DNA of 21,022 bases from Syntrophales bacterium (GTDB taxonomy: Bacteria > Desulfobacterota > Syntrophia > Syntrophales > UBA8958), in the NCBI GenBank assembly GCA_023231165.1, contig JALNVY010000011.1, forward strand, positions 1 to 21,022, written 5' to 3'. Position 1 is the first letter of the stretch; the number at the start of each line of letters is the position of its first letter. Position numbers and translations under genes: made by a program. Below are positions 1 through 7,492 of the stretch, in pieces. The notes below the pieces were generated by a model. That model searched no databases, had not been told where the DNA came from, and saw nothing but the letters and a program-made list of their open reading frames with translations.

Positions 1-168
1 CGGGGTCAGAAACCGAAGGATGAAAAGGCGCTGATCGCCATGATGAAGTCCCTTGCGGCGCTGATCAAAGATCGTCAGGACATTGATCAGATTGATCTTA
101 ATCCGGTGCTTGTCTATGAAGAAGGGGCTGTGGCGGTAGATTTCCGGATCTACAGCCGCCAGGCGTAA
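1..168 (+). CDS. acyl-CoA synthetase (ADP-forming), C-terminal end (5' partial)
   Basis: The first 55 codons in frame 1 run to a TAA stop and read as the extreme C-terminus of the ATP-grasp (beta) part of an ADP-forming acetyl/acyl-CoA synthetase. The diagnostic stretch is IDLNPVLVYEEGAVAVDFR, at about residues 31-49 of the fragment; it matches the family's closing pattern of D-x-N-P-L/V followed by a short beta hairpin and A-V-D-x-R. Family members interconvert acyl-CoA, ADP and phosphate with free acid, CoA and ATP in the cytoplasm, which suits an organism that earns ATP from acyl-CoA. The start lies outside the window, so the subunit layout (fused alpha-beta or separate beta) and the substrate cannot be judged. 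A hairpin terminator follows about 130 bases downstream. Confidence 0.75.
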   Translation, partial: RGQKPKDEKALIAMMKSLAALIKDRQDIDQIDLNPVLVYEEGAVAVDFRIYSRQA

Positions 169-300
169 CGTTAATCCAATCCCCACCACTCTCCCCTTGA
201 AGGGATGTAACACGTTTGCGCCCCTCATAGGGAGAGACATGATATGATTGTTTCCATCACAATCCTGTATTCTGTCTCCTGAATTATCGTAGAAATTATG

Positions 301-350
301 ATGGGGATCGGAAGGGGAGAACCCGATCCCCATTTTCTTGTTTGTGTTTT
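301..350 (+). terminator. rho-independent terminator after the acyl-CoA synthetase
   Basis: A perfect 11-bp inverted repeat (ATGGGGATCGG at 301-311 and its complement at 323-333) encloses an 11-base loop and is followed by a T-rich run (TTTTC, then TTTGTGTTTTTT) up to about 352. It would end plus-strand transcription from the acyl-CoA synthetase and separate it from the MBL-fold gene at 399. The T-run is interrupted, so termination may be partial. The rest of the 169-398 gap holds only weak short inverted repeats, such as CTCTCCC at 189-195 with GGGAGAG at 230-236, and no convincing gene. Confidence 0.7.
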
Positions 351-398
351 TTCTGAATTTAGGGTAGCAAAGCGCCAATTATCAAAAAGGGAGGTAAC

Positions 399-1064
399 AT
401 GCAGCTTACAGATGATCTCTATGCCTATGAATGGACAGATTACTTCGAGAATAATTGCAACAGCTTTTATATTGGTGGAAATATTGGGGCCATTATCGAT
501 CCCGGTCTGACAAAACACGTTCCCGATCTCCTGGGAAAGATGGCCCAGGATGGCATTGAAAGCAAAGACATCCGTTACATTATCAATACCCATTCACATC
601 CCGATCATTTTGAAGGATCGGAATACTTCTACGAACAGGACATTCAAATAGCATTGAATAAGGAAGAACTTGATTTTCTCCGGGGGCCGGGCGGGGAACT
701 ATATGGACTATTCGGCCTCGTGGCACCCCATGCCAAAATCGACCTTTTTTTAGCGGAAGGACTTTTGACACTGGGTGATGAGGAGTTTCAGGTGCTGCAT
801 GTCCCCGGTCATTCTCCGGGCTCCATCGCCCTGTATTGGCCACGTCGGAAGGCCCTGTTCCCGGGAGACGTTATTTTCAATCAAAATGTAGGGAGAACGG
901 ATTTCCCCGGCGGTAACGGGTCGCTGCTGAAAAAAAGCATTTCCAAAATGAGCGTCCTGGATGTGGAATGGCTCCTGCCGGGACACATGGAGATCATCGA
1001 AGGGGCTAATAATGTGAAAAATGATTTTAAAACAGTCGTGGCTCAAATCTTTCCTTACATCTAA
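399..1064 (+). CDS. MBL-fold metallo-hydrolase (glyoxalase II-like)
   Basis: A 221-residue metallo-beta-lactamase-fold hydrolase of the glyoxalase II/RNase Z superfamily. The metal-binding set is complete: HSHPDH at 65-70, H138 in PGHSPGS, D157 in FPGD and H196 in PGH. These ligands normally hold two metal ions that activate water for hydrolysis of esters, thioesters or other small substrates. There is no signal peptide, so it should be cytoplasmic. The ATG is preceded by a good ribosome binding site (GGGAGGT, 5-6 bases upstream). It lies 15 bases before ppsR and is probably co-transcribed with it. The substrate cannot be told from sequence; glyoxalase II, a thioesterase and a general hydrolase all remain possible. 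The C-terminal substrate domain of classical glyoxalase II is absent. Confidence 0.88.
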   Translation: MQLTDDLYAYEWTDYFENNCNSFYIGGNIGAIIDPGLTKHVPDLLGKMAQDGIESKDIRYIINTHSHPDHFEGSEYFYEQDIQIALNKEELDFLRGPGGELYGLFGLVAPHAKIDLFLAEGLLTLGDEEFQVLHVPGHSPGSIALYWPRRKALFPGDVIFNQNVGRTDFPGGNGSLLKKSISKMSVLDVEWLLPGHMEIIEGANNVKNDFKTVVAQIFPYI

Positions 1065-1079
1065 AAAGATCATAATTTT

Positions 1080-1913
1080 ATGATTACAGCCAGAAGGACA
1101 GTTTTTTTCATCTCTGACGGCACGGCCATTACGGCGGAAACGTTGGGGCAGAGTCTCCTGACCCAGTTTAACCATATCCTGTTTGAACAAATCACCCTCC
1201 CCTTTATCGATACCGCCGCCAAGGCAGAGCGGGCGGTCAATCAGATCAATATGGAGGCAAGACAGACGGGACTCCCCCCTATCATCTTCAGCACCCTCAT
1301 CAATGCCGATATTCGCAGTATTATAATGAAAAGTCAGAGTAAATTCTTTGACCTCTTTGAAGTCTTTATCGATCGCCTGGAACAAGTACTCAACGTTGAA
1401 TCCTCCCATACCATTGGCCGCTATCACAGCTTCGTCAGCAACGGCATCTATGATGTCCGCATTGATGCCGTGAATTATGCCCTCGGAAATGACGACGGAA
1501 TCTCCACGAAGAATTACGACAAGGCCGATATCATTGTCGTGGGTGTTTCACGCACGGGGAAAACGCCGACATGTCTTTATCTTGGCATGCAGTTCGGCAT
1601 CTATGCTGCCAATTATCCCCTGACCGAGGAAGATCTTTTTGGACGCTACGACGAACTTCCCAACGTCCTGATCCCTTTCCGGAAGAAATTATACGGCCTC
1701 ACCATCAAACCAGAACGTTTACACAGAATACGGTCTGAAAGGCGCTCCCAGAGCCGCTATGCCTCGCTCCACCAATGCCAGTTGGAAATTGCCGCCGCTG
1801 AAACGCTTTTTCTTTCTGAACACATACCATATATTAATATTACTACTGTATCCGTAGAAGAAATCGCTGCTACTGTCCTCCATGAGTGCGGGTTGCAGAG
1901 GCGAGTTCTTTGA
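1080..1913 (+). CDS. ppsR: PEP synthase regulatory protein (bifunctional kinase/pyrophosphorylase)
   Basis: A 277-residue DUF299/PSRP-family protein. Family members switch phosphoenolpyruvate synthase, or pyruvate phosphate dikinase, off by ADP-dependent threonine phosphorylation and on again by phosphate-dependent dephosphorylation. The N-terminal signature FFISDGTAITAE (9-20) and the P-loop-like GVSRTGKTPT (155-164) are both present, and the length fits the family (E. coli PpsR is about 277). The start is fixed by alignment of the N-terminal motif, although the upstream region has no strong Shine-Dalgarno sequence; translation may depend partly on ribosomes from the MBL gene 15 bases upstream. 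A role in the pyruvate/PEP (gluconeogenesis) switch suits an organism growing on acetyl-CoA-yielding substrates. The target enzyme is not in the window, so PpsA versus PpdK is undecided. Confidence 0.9.
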   Translation: MITARRTVFFISDGTAITAETLGQSLLTQFNHILFEQITLPFIDTAAKAERAVNQINMEARQTGLPPIIFSTLINADIRSIIMKSQSKFFDLFEVFIDRLEQVLNVESSHTIGRYHSFVSNGIYDVRIDAVNYALGNDDGISTKNYDKADIIVVGVSRTGKTPTCLYLGMQFGIYAANYPLTEEDLFGRYDELPNVLIPFRKKLYGLTIKPERLHRIRSERRSQSRYASLHQCQLEIAAAETLFLSEHIPYINITTVSVEEIAATVLHECGLQRRVL

Positions 1914-2060
1914 TATTCTCCTTAATTTTCATCAACATTTAGCAAATACGAAGCAAGGGTCAGTAACTATGATGCGCATGTTATGGAAGTATGAAGGCTT
2001 CGTCGAATAATTACTAAGCTGCGATAAGACCATTCTTCAAAGCTCCGGCTACGAAACTGC

Positions 2061-2089
2061 TTGACAAACGGGCACCTCGTTAATAGCTT
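2061..2089 (+). promoter_or_regulatory. candidate sigma-70 promoter for the sigma4-like gene
   Basis: TTGACA at 2061-2066 is a perfect -35 match. A 17-base spacer leads to TAGCTT at 2084-2089, a modest -10. The gene's ribosome binding site starts at 2113, giving a leader of about 30 bases. The preceding stretch 1914-2060 shows no gene beyond a trivial 13-codon frame. Confidence 0.45.
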
Positions 2090-2128
2090 AGCGTGAATTT
2101 AATTATCAGATAAAGGAGAGACAATCCC

Positions 2129-2410
2129 TTGAACAATACTTATCGGTGCAAGAAAAAGGGTAGTCTTATCAGTGAGGTATGCATTGATCAGGCATGTGAA
2201 TGGCGCTTGAAGAATGAGGCTTTTTTTAATTGCACATGGGTTGCCTGTAATTTTGGACCGTTCACGCTGGAAGAAGTAGGCGAAATGATGGGGGTGACAA
2301 GGGAAAGAATCCGCCAGATCGAGGCCAAGGCCCTCAAGAAACTACAGCATAAAAAAAGGCGGGATCAGTTGCGTGATTTTGCATCCCCTGATAATGATTG
2401 GGATTTTTAA
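2129..2410 (+). CDS. small cysteine-rich protein with sigma-70 region 4 HTH
   Basis: A 93-residue protein starting at TTG, chosen because AAGGAGAG ends 8 bases upstream. Residues 43-75 carry a clear sigma-70 region 4.2 helix-turn-helix (GPFTLEEVGEMMGVTRERIR followed by QIEAKALKKL), the part of RpoD-type sigma factors that contacts the -35 element. No region 2 or 3 is present, so it cannot be a complete sigma factor. The N-terminal 42 residues contain C7, C18, C23, C35 and C40, spaced as two C-x4-C pairs, which could bind metal (inference). The C-terminal tail is acidic and aromatic (SPDNDWDF). It has its own candidate promoter and is convergent with the crotonase gene, with 19 bases between the stops and no visible terminator. 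Similar stand-alone sigma4-like proteins exist but have no defined role known to me. Confidence 0.8.
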   Translation: MNNTYRCKKKGSLISEVCIDQACEWRLKNEAFFNCTWVACNFGPFTLEEVGEMMGVTRERIRQIEAKALKKLQHKKRRDQLRDFASPDNDWDF

Positions 2411-2429
2411 TCGGTAGAATTCATATATG

Positions 2430-3200
2430 TTAACCCTTGGACATCTTCGATAGATACTCCCGGGTCATAAACTCATTCATGCGGATCTTTCTCTCCGGAC
2501 CGGAAAACAAGTGCACCATGACGTCAAACTCCAGGTCCAAGGATAAATTTTTATCGAGTTTTTCCGTCATCACGGATATTTTCTTAACCGATTCAATCGC
2601 CCGGCCGGATCTTGCCGCCAGGCCTTCCGCCATAGCAATGGCTTCACCCATAAATTTTTCCGGCGTCGCCACTTTGTTTACCAAACCGATTCTCAGAGCC
2701 TCTTTTGCCCCGATTGGCTCGCCCAGCATGCTGATTTCCTTCGCCTTGGCCATCCCCACGAGATGCCTTAACGGGCTGAAGAGGGGATTCAAACCGAACT
2801 TTAGTTCGGGATGCCCAAAAATGGCGCTCTCCGAGGCAATTATCAGATCACAGACTGTCGTAATATTAAAGCCGCCCCCAAGAGCGATACCACCCACTGC
2901 GGCGATAACCGGCTTTCTGTAGGTGTAAATCTTCTTTAAATACTGGAGAATGGACCCGAAATACGGTGCGACTTCCTCATCGGAAAGGGCCGCCATTTCT
3001 TTGATGTCCATCCCGGCGGAAAAGACATATTCACCGCCGGTCATAATCAGGACCCTGATTGTTTCCTCGTTTTCCAGGTGGTTGAGGACATCGTTTAGTT
3101 CGAAACGCATTTCTCCGGACAGGGCGTTCATCTCCCGGGGGCGATTCATGGTAATGATGGCGTAACCTTCTCTCTTTTCAAGGAGAATTGTTTTATACAT
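2430..3200 (-). CDS. enoyl-CoA hydratase/isomerase (crotonase) family protein
   Basis: A 256-residue crotonase-fold protein acting on acyl-CoA thioesters in the cytoplasm. SAGMDIKEM (61-69) and GGGFNI (108-113) form the CoA-binding and oxyanion-hole region; GHPELKFGL (129-137) carries E132, the second catalytic glutamate. The position of the first catalytic glutamate of hydratases (E in GGGCEL of rat ECH) is N112, and the usual PGxGGTQRL loop is replaced by NPLFSPLRHLVG. This argues against a standard two-glutamate hydratase; an isomerase, hydrolase or specialised aromatic/alicyclic-CoA enzyme is more likely. The start overlaps the end of ihfB by 8 bases (ATGTATAA), so translation is probably coupled. 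An overlapping GGAACAAGGA lies just before the ATG. It ends the minus-strand cluster. The exact reaction is unknown. Confidence 0.85.
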   Translation of the reverse strand: MYKTILLEKREGYAIITMNRPREMNALSGEMRFELNDVLNHLENEETIRVLIMTGGEYVFSAGMDIKEMAALSDEEVAPYFGSILQYLKKIYTYRKPVIAAVGGIALGGGFNITTVCDLIIASESAIFGHPELKFGLNPLFSPLRHLVGMAKAKEISMLGEPIGAKEALRIGLVNKVATPEKFMGEAIAMAEGLAARSGRAIESVKKISVMTEKLDKNLSLDLEFDVMVHLFSGPERKIRMNEFMTREYLSKMSKG

Positions 3201-3483
3201 TCCTTGTTCCTGCCACCCGCTCCTTCAGTTCCTTGCCCACCTTAAAAAATGGTACTCGCCGCTCCTGTAGCTTGACTGCTTCCGTAGTCCGGGGATTTCT
3301 TGCTTGCCGGGCCTTTCTGCTTCTAACAGTAAAGTTACCGAAGTCGCGAATATCAATCCGCTCTCCTCTCTCCAAAGCTTCCATCATGGCGTCAAACATC
3401 CGATAGACTGCAAATACGATATCCGCAGCGCGATTATCCGGAAACTCCGCCTGTACCTTTGCGACCAATTCTCTTTTCGTCAT
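3193..3483 (-). CDS. ihfB: integration host factor beta-like (HU/IHF family) DNA-binding protein
   Basis: A 96-residue HU/IHF-family nucleoid protein. The start MTKREL, the GERIDIRDFGNF core (40-51), the beta-arm with ARNPRT (61-66, P64 being the proline that intercalates into DNA) and VPFFKVGKELKERV (77-90) fit the IHF beta subunit better than HU. Position supports this: in many proteobacteria ihfB lies directly downstream of rpsA, and here it follows rpsA with sppA inserted. It bends DNA as a dimer, usually with IHF alpha, whose gene is not in the window. Assignment to IHF beta rather than HU is likely but not certain. Its last codons overlap the start of the crotonase gene. Confidence 0.88.
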   Translation of the reverse strand: MTKRELVAKVQAEFPDNRAADIVFAVYRMFDAMMEALERGERIDIRDFGNFTVRSRKARQARNPRTTEAVKLQERRVPFFKVGKELKERVAGTRNV

Positions 3484-3498
3484 AATATCTTACTCGCC

Positions 3499-4383
3499 TT
3501 ACTCGTAAATATAATACGCCCCTGCCAGTCTTGCTTCCTGATCTTTCCATTCTGAAACCAGGGTAGAGAGACTATTTTTAAACAAAACGTCCCAATATGA
3601 TTTTTTCTTGCCGGAATAGATCGCTTCCGGCTTACCCTTCATCCCCGACATGGTTCCCGCAAGCCCAATGGCATAATTCATATCGCCCAGTTCATCAACC
3701 AGCCCCGCCTGCTTGGCCTGACGTCCGGAAAATATCCTTCCGTCGGCAATGGCCTTCACTTTTTCCTTGGGCATTTTCCTGTCCGCCGCTATCGTATCCA
3801 TGAAATAATCATTCATATCATCAATAACCGCTTGTAGAAGGGCTCTTTCTTCCGGGGTAATTTCTCTGGAAGGGGAGCCGATGTCTTTATATTTTCCGCT
3901 CTTGATTACCGATGGTTTCAAGCCGATTTTACTCAGCAGACCTTCGGCGTTGAGCAGATGCATCACCGTGGAAATACTGCCCGTAATCGAACCCGGATTG
4001 GCAACGATGCGATCGGCGGCACATGCAATGAGATAACCACCGGAGGCGCCAATGGAACCAATGGAGGCGACCACCTTTTTCTTTTTCTTCAGTTCCCGAA
4101 CGGCCCCGTATATCTCCTGCGACGGCGCCACGGCGCCGCCGGGCGTCTCAATTCTGAGGACAACGGCGTGCACGGAATCATCTTTCGCAAGTTCTTCTAA
4201 TTGCTGAATAGTTTCCCTAGCGTCGGTGATCACCCCCTCGACCGTGACCACCCCCACCTTTTCCGATGCCAGCAGGGACTTTCGCTTGCCGGAAAGAGCA
4301 CTGACACTGAAAACTACCGCGGAAAAGACCATAGCCATCAGGATCAGGAGCACAAAGGCAAACAGGATGGGATGTCTTCTCAT
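3499..4383 (-). CDS. sppA: signal peptide peptidase SppA (S49 family)
   Basis: A 294-residue short-form (36-kDa type, as in Bacillus) SppA. An N-terminal membrane anchor spans about 5-30. The S49 catalytic pair is visible: S114 in GASGGY as nucleophile and K166 in SGKYKDIGSP as general base, 52 residues apart, the same spacing as S147/K199 of B. subtilis SppA. The enzyme degrades cleaved signal peptides in the membrane, with its active site on the outer face of the inner membrane. It sits 13 bases after rpsA and 15 before ihfB, so all three should be co-transcribed; placement between rpsA and ihfB differs from the E. coli arrangement. Confidence 0.92.
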   Translation of the reverse strand: MRRHPILFAFVLLILMAMVFSAVVFSVSALSGKRKSLLASEKVGVVTVEGVITDARETIQQLEELAKDDSVHAVVLRIETPGGAVAPSQEIYGAVRELKKKKKVVASIGSIGASGGYLIACAADRIVANPGSITGSISTVMHLLNAEGLLSKIGLKPSVIKSGKYKDIGSPSREITPEERALLQAVIDDMNDYFMDTIAADRKMPKEKVKAIADGRIFSGRQAKQAGLVDELGDMNYAIGLAGTMSGMKGKPEAIYSGKKKSYWDVLFKNSLSTLVSEWKDQEARLAGAYYIYE

Positions 4384-4396
4384 GCTTTAAGCTGGT

Positions 4397-6178
4397 CTAT
4401 TCGTCGGAATCGAGGATCTTTACATCCGCCAGGGCTCTCCCCAGGCTGGATCCCATGTTTTCACGGTTGTTGAGGTACTGATGCTGACTATGAACCGTTG
4501 GCCCTTCGGCTGCAGTTTCATAGTCCTTGATACTCAGACGAATTTTTCTTGCTTTGGAGTCGATGCTTTTGATGGTTGCCGTAACTGAATCGCCGATAGC
4601 AAAGAGTTCCGATGCGGATTTGACCCGTTTCTGACTCAGTTCCGAGATATGCACCAGGCCCTCGATACCTTCTTCGATTTCAACAAATATGCCGAAATCG
4701 GTGATATTGGTGACCTTACCCGACACGGAAGCGCCGGGACCATATTTATTGGTAAATTCTTCCCAGGGGTTCTTCTCGATCTGCTTGACGCCGAGGGAAA
4801 ATTTTTCGTTTTCCACGTCAACATTCAGAACCATCGCTTCAATTTCCTGACCCTTCTTGAAAAGGTCGGAAGGATGTTTTAACTTCTGGGTCCAAGAGAT
4901 ATCGGAGAGGTGAATCAAGCCGTCTATCCCGTCTTCAATACCGACAAAAACTCCGAAATTAGTGATATTCCTCACTACCCCCTTAATCAGCGTTCCGACG
5001 GGATACTTCTCTCTCAGCGCCTCCCAAGGATTCGACATGGTCTGCTTAAGTCCGAGGGATATCCGCTTTTCATCTGTTTTGACTTCCAGGATCATGACCT
5101 GAACCTGCTGTCCCGGCGACAAAACCTTGGAAGGGTGCCTTATTTCTCTTGTCCAGAACATCTCCGAAATATGGACAAGTCCTTCCACGCCAGGTTCGAG
5201 TTCGATAAAAGCGCCGTAATCGGTGAGATTGACGACCTTACCCTCCATTACAGATCCTACCGGGTACTTTTCATTGATCGTCTCCCAAGGATTTTCAGTC
5301 AACTGCTTGAGCCCAAGGGCTACCCTTTCCTTCTCCCGATCAAAGGACATGACCTTCACCATAATCCGCTGGCCTTTACTGAAACTATCCGCAGGACGGG
5401 AGATCCTCCCCCAGGAAATATCGGTAATATGCAGGAGGCCGTCGATGCCCCCCAGATCGATAAAAATACCATAATCAGTAATATTCTTGATGATGCCTTC
5501 GACGATGTTCCCTTCCTGAATGTTTTCAAGGGTAATGCGCTTCTCTTCTTCCCGGTGCTTTTCCAGGATGACCCTTCTCGATAAGACCACGTTATTTCTT
5601 TTACGATCGTATTTGATAACATTGAAGTCTATAGTCTGACCTACAAACTGGTCGAGATCCCTAATAGGCCGGATATCAACCTGGGACCCGGGGAGGAACG
5701 CCGGGATACCAATATCCACGGACAAACCACCCTTGACTCTTTCAATGACAATACCCTTCATTGTGGTGCTATTTTCACAGGCATATTTGACATCGTCCCA
5801 AATCTTCAGACGAGCCGCCTTGTCTTTCGATAAAACGAGATTGCCGTCGCCGTCACGGCGATCCACAAAAACCTCAACACGATCACCCACGGCAAGGGAG
5901 ATATTTCCGTGTTCGTCCCGTAACTCCTTGGCAGGAATGTAACCTTCCGTTTTCCAGCCTACATCCACCATGACCATGTCCGGGTTGATCTGAATAACTT
6001 TCCCTTGTACAACCTCTCCCAATTGCAATGTTTGCAGGGATTGTTCATACAACTCCCGGAATCCCATGTCTTCCTCCCTGCCTGGAGCCGATTTCATTTC
6101 TTCTGTATTTTCTATGGGCGTATCACCTTTCACCTCTTGATTTTGGGATGTTTCATTGACATCATTACCGTTTACCAT
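4397..6178 (-). CDS. rpsA: 30S ribosomal protein S1
   Basis: A 593-residue ribosomal protein S1 with six OB-fold S1 repeats at about 54-118, 139-203, 222-291, 307-378, 394-465 and 481-552. Repeats 3-6 are most alike and carry the I/V-T-D-Y/F-G-I/V-F core (for example NITDYGIFIDL and NITDFGIFVEI) and the linker NPWE. The first two repeats are divergent, as is usual for S1 because they dock the protein to the ribosome via S2. It helps load structured mRNAs onto the 30S subunit. The N-terminus has an extra acidic, low-complexity extension of about 40 residues, and the C-terminal tail after 553 is also unstructured. The 88-base gap to cmk contains AGGGGGTAAAGGG ahead of the ATG and could hold an autoregulatory leader (inference). 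Confidence 0.97.
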   Translation of the reverse strand: MVNGNDVNETSQNQEVKGDTPIENTEEMKSAPGREEDMGFRELYEQSLQTLQLGEVVQGKVIQINPDMVMVDVGWKTEGYIPAKELRDEHGNISLAVGDRVEVFVDRRDGDGNLVLSKDKAARLKIWDDVKYACENSTTMKGIVIERVKGGLSVDIGIPAFLPGSQVDIRPIRDLDQFVGQTIDFNVIKYDRKRNNVVLSRRVILEKHREEEKRITLENIQEGNIVEGIIKNITDYGIFIDLGGIDGLLHITDISWGRISRPADSFSKGQRIMVKVMSFDREKERVALGLKQLTENPWETINEKYPVGSVMEGKVVNLTDYGAFIELEPGVEGLVHISEMFWTREIRHPSKVLSPGQQVQVMILEVKTDEKRISLGLKQTMSNPWEALREKYPVGTLIKGVVRNITNFGVFVGIEDGIDGLIHLSDISWTQKLKHPSDLFKKGQEIEAMVLNVDVENEKFSLGVKQIEKNPWEEFTNKYGPGASVSGKVTNITDFGIFVEIEEGIEGLVHISELSQKRVKSASELFAIGDSVTATIKSIDSKARKIRLSIKDYETAAEGPTVHSQHQYLNNRENMGSSLGRALADVKILDSDE

Positions 6179-6267
6179 TAACCCTTTACCCCCTAAATTT
6201 TATAAAACCGCCGCTATATGGTGGTGCACTAACACACTGAATATAAAAGATCAAGTGAATTTGAGGC

Positions 6268-6936
6268 TCATGAATCATTAATGATCCTCAGCATGGCTTC
6301 GACAACCTCCGCAATTGTCATACTGGAGGTATCTATAATCACTGCCTCCTCATGAGGTCGGAGGGGTGCGACTGTCCTTTCCCTGTCCTGCAGGTCACGC
6401 TGCCTCATATCTCTTGCTATGTTTCCATAGGGGATGCCATCCCCACGGTTGGATAATTCCATGAAACGCCTTTGAATTCTTTCACTTTCGCTGGCGTCGA
6501 GAAAGAATTTCACGTCAGCGTCTGGAAAAACAACAGTCCCCATGTCCCGTCCTTCAGTGACAATCCCTCCCTGGGCGCCCGCTTTTCTCTGAATCGGCAA
6601 CAACATTTCTCTGATCAGGGGTAAAGTCGAAATTTTCGAGGCTGTAAGCCCTATCTCTTCGGTTCTCAAATATCCAGTGACGTCTTCCCCGTTGACATAA
6701 ACCTGCAAAACATCTCCCGATTTCTGCAAACAAATGTCCGCGCCCCTGAGCAGGTCATAAAGCGTCTGCTCATCGTTTTCGGAGACTCCTTCCCTGCCGA
6801 TAAGATAGGCAACCGCCCGGTAAAGCGCCCCGGTGTCTAAATACAGATATGACAGGCGCTTTGCCAAAGCCTTGCTGACGGTGCTTTTTCCCGATCCGGC
6901 AGGGCCGTCGATAGTGACAATGAGATTCCTTTTCAA
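6268..6936 (-). CDS. cmk: cytidylate kinase
   Basis: A 222-residue cytidylate kinase that phosphorylates CMP and dCMP with ATP in the cytoplasm. The P-loop GPAGSGKST lies at 11-19, the NMP-binding DTGALYRAVA at 34-43 and the EGRDMGTVVFPDADVKFFL block at 128-146, followed by the lid arginines RIQRR (153-157) and RQRDLQDRER. I place the start at the TTG at 6936 because AAGGAGG lies 8 bases upstream and the resulting N-terminus (MKRNLIVTIDGPAG) has the usual Cmk length. ATG codons at 6972 and 6960 would add a charged 12- or 8-residue leader with poorer spacing. The TTG shares TTGA with the stop of the VanZ-like gene, implying coupling. cmk followed by rpsA is a widely conserved pair. Confidence 0.93.
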   Translation of the reverse strand: MKRNLIVTIDGPAGSGKSTVSKALAKRLSYLYLDTGALYRAVAYLIGREGVSENDEQTLYDLLRGADICLQKSGDVLQVYVNGEDVTGYLRTEEIGLTASKISTLPLIREMLLPIQRKAGAQGGIVTEGRDMGTVVFPDADVKFFLDASESERIQRRFMELSNRGDGIPYGNIARDMRQRDLQDRERTVAPLRPHEEAVIIDTSSMTIAEVVEAMLRIINDS

Positions 6937-7364
6937 TGCCTCTTCCTCCTTTCCAACCATTCTTCCGTCCATTTAATCACGCCTACCTGCTTGCGTATGC
7001 CTTGAAACGTCAGGGCCGCAAATGCTACGCCCAAGGCGTCAGAAAAAACATCCCAGACAGAGGGATCACGGCCGGGTACAAATGATTGATGCCATTCATC
7101 CGAAATTGAGTAAAAGACACCGATGCCTATAGTCAACAGGATCGCCTGTCGCTCTTGAAGAGGACTGCTTTTCCTGCCGGCAAAACACCTGAAAATCAAA
7201 TAACCAAAGATATAGTATTCAATGAAGTGGATGATTTTATCAAAGCCCCAGAAGGAAGGCATATCTTCAGGAAGGGATGAAAGGGAAGACATGTAAAAAA
7301 TAACGCCGCTATAGGCGCAAGCGGGGAAAATAAAAAATAATAGATAGAAAGACCTTAACTTCAC
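6933..7364 (-). CDS. VanZ-like family membrane protein
   Basis: A 143-residue integral membrane protein with about four hydrophobic segments (6-25, 45-60, 74-88, 106-121). The VanZ-like signature is clear: FDKIIHF at 41-47 and SDEWHQSFVPGRDPSVWDV at 88-106. VanZ itself raises low-level teicoplanin resistance, but this broad family is mostly uncharacterised, and nothing here indicates glycopeptide resistance. The start is a GTG with no clear Shine-Dalgarno sequence, so the true start could differ, although hydrophobicity begins at residue 6. The gene leads the minus-strand cluster and its stop overlaps the cmk start. The 128-base gap to the divergent protease gene must hold promoters for both directions; I see none close to consensus. 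Confidence 0.8.
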   Translation of the reverse strand: MKLRSFYLLFFIFPACAYSGVIFYMSSLSSLPEDMPSFWGFDKIIHFIEYYIFGYLIFRCFAGRKSSPLQERQAILLTIGIGVFYSISDEWHQSFVPGRDPSVWDVFSDALGVAFAALTFQGIRKQVGVIKWTEEWLERRKRH

Positions 7365-7492
7365 GGATGAAAAATGCTTTGCAATTGAATTAATACTCCC
7401 TTATCCATCAGTTTCCCCCAGCGGGCCATTTAATAGCATAGGGGTTTCATGATCTCAATAGAGAATAACGCGCCCTTGATTCTATAAAAAAA

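Noticed and set aside
750..1427. 225-codon minus-strand frame across the MBL and ppsR genes
   Set aside because: It spans two well-supported plus-strand genes and their gap, with no domain and no ribosome binding site.
1969..2010. 13-codon frame after ppsR with AAGGG upstream
   Set aside because: Too short to judge and no overlap or coupling with a neighbour; likely chance.
4910..5584. 224-codon plus-strand frame inside rpsA
   Set aside because: Antisense to the S1 repeats; its own internal repetition only reflects the repeated S1 domains.
7261..7364. VanZ label as a glycopeptide resistance gene
   Set aside because: Only the broad VanZ-like family motif is present; no vanHAX or other resistance genes are nearby.
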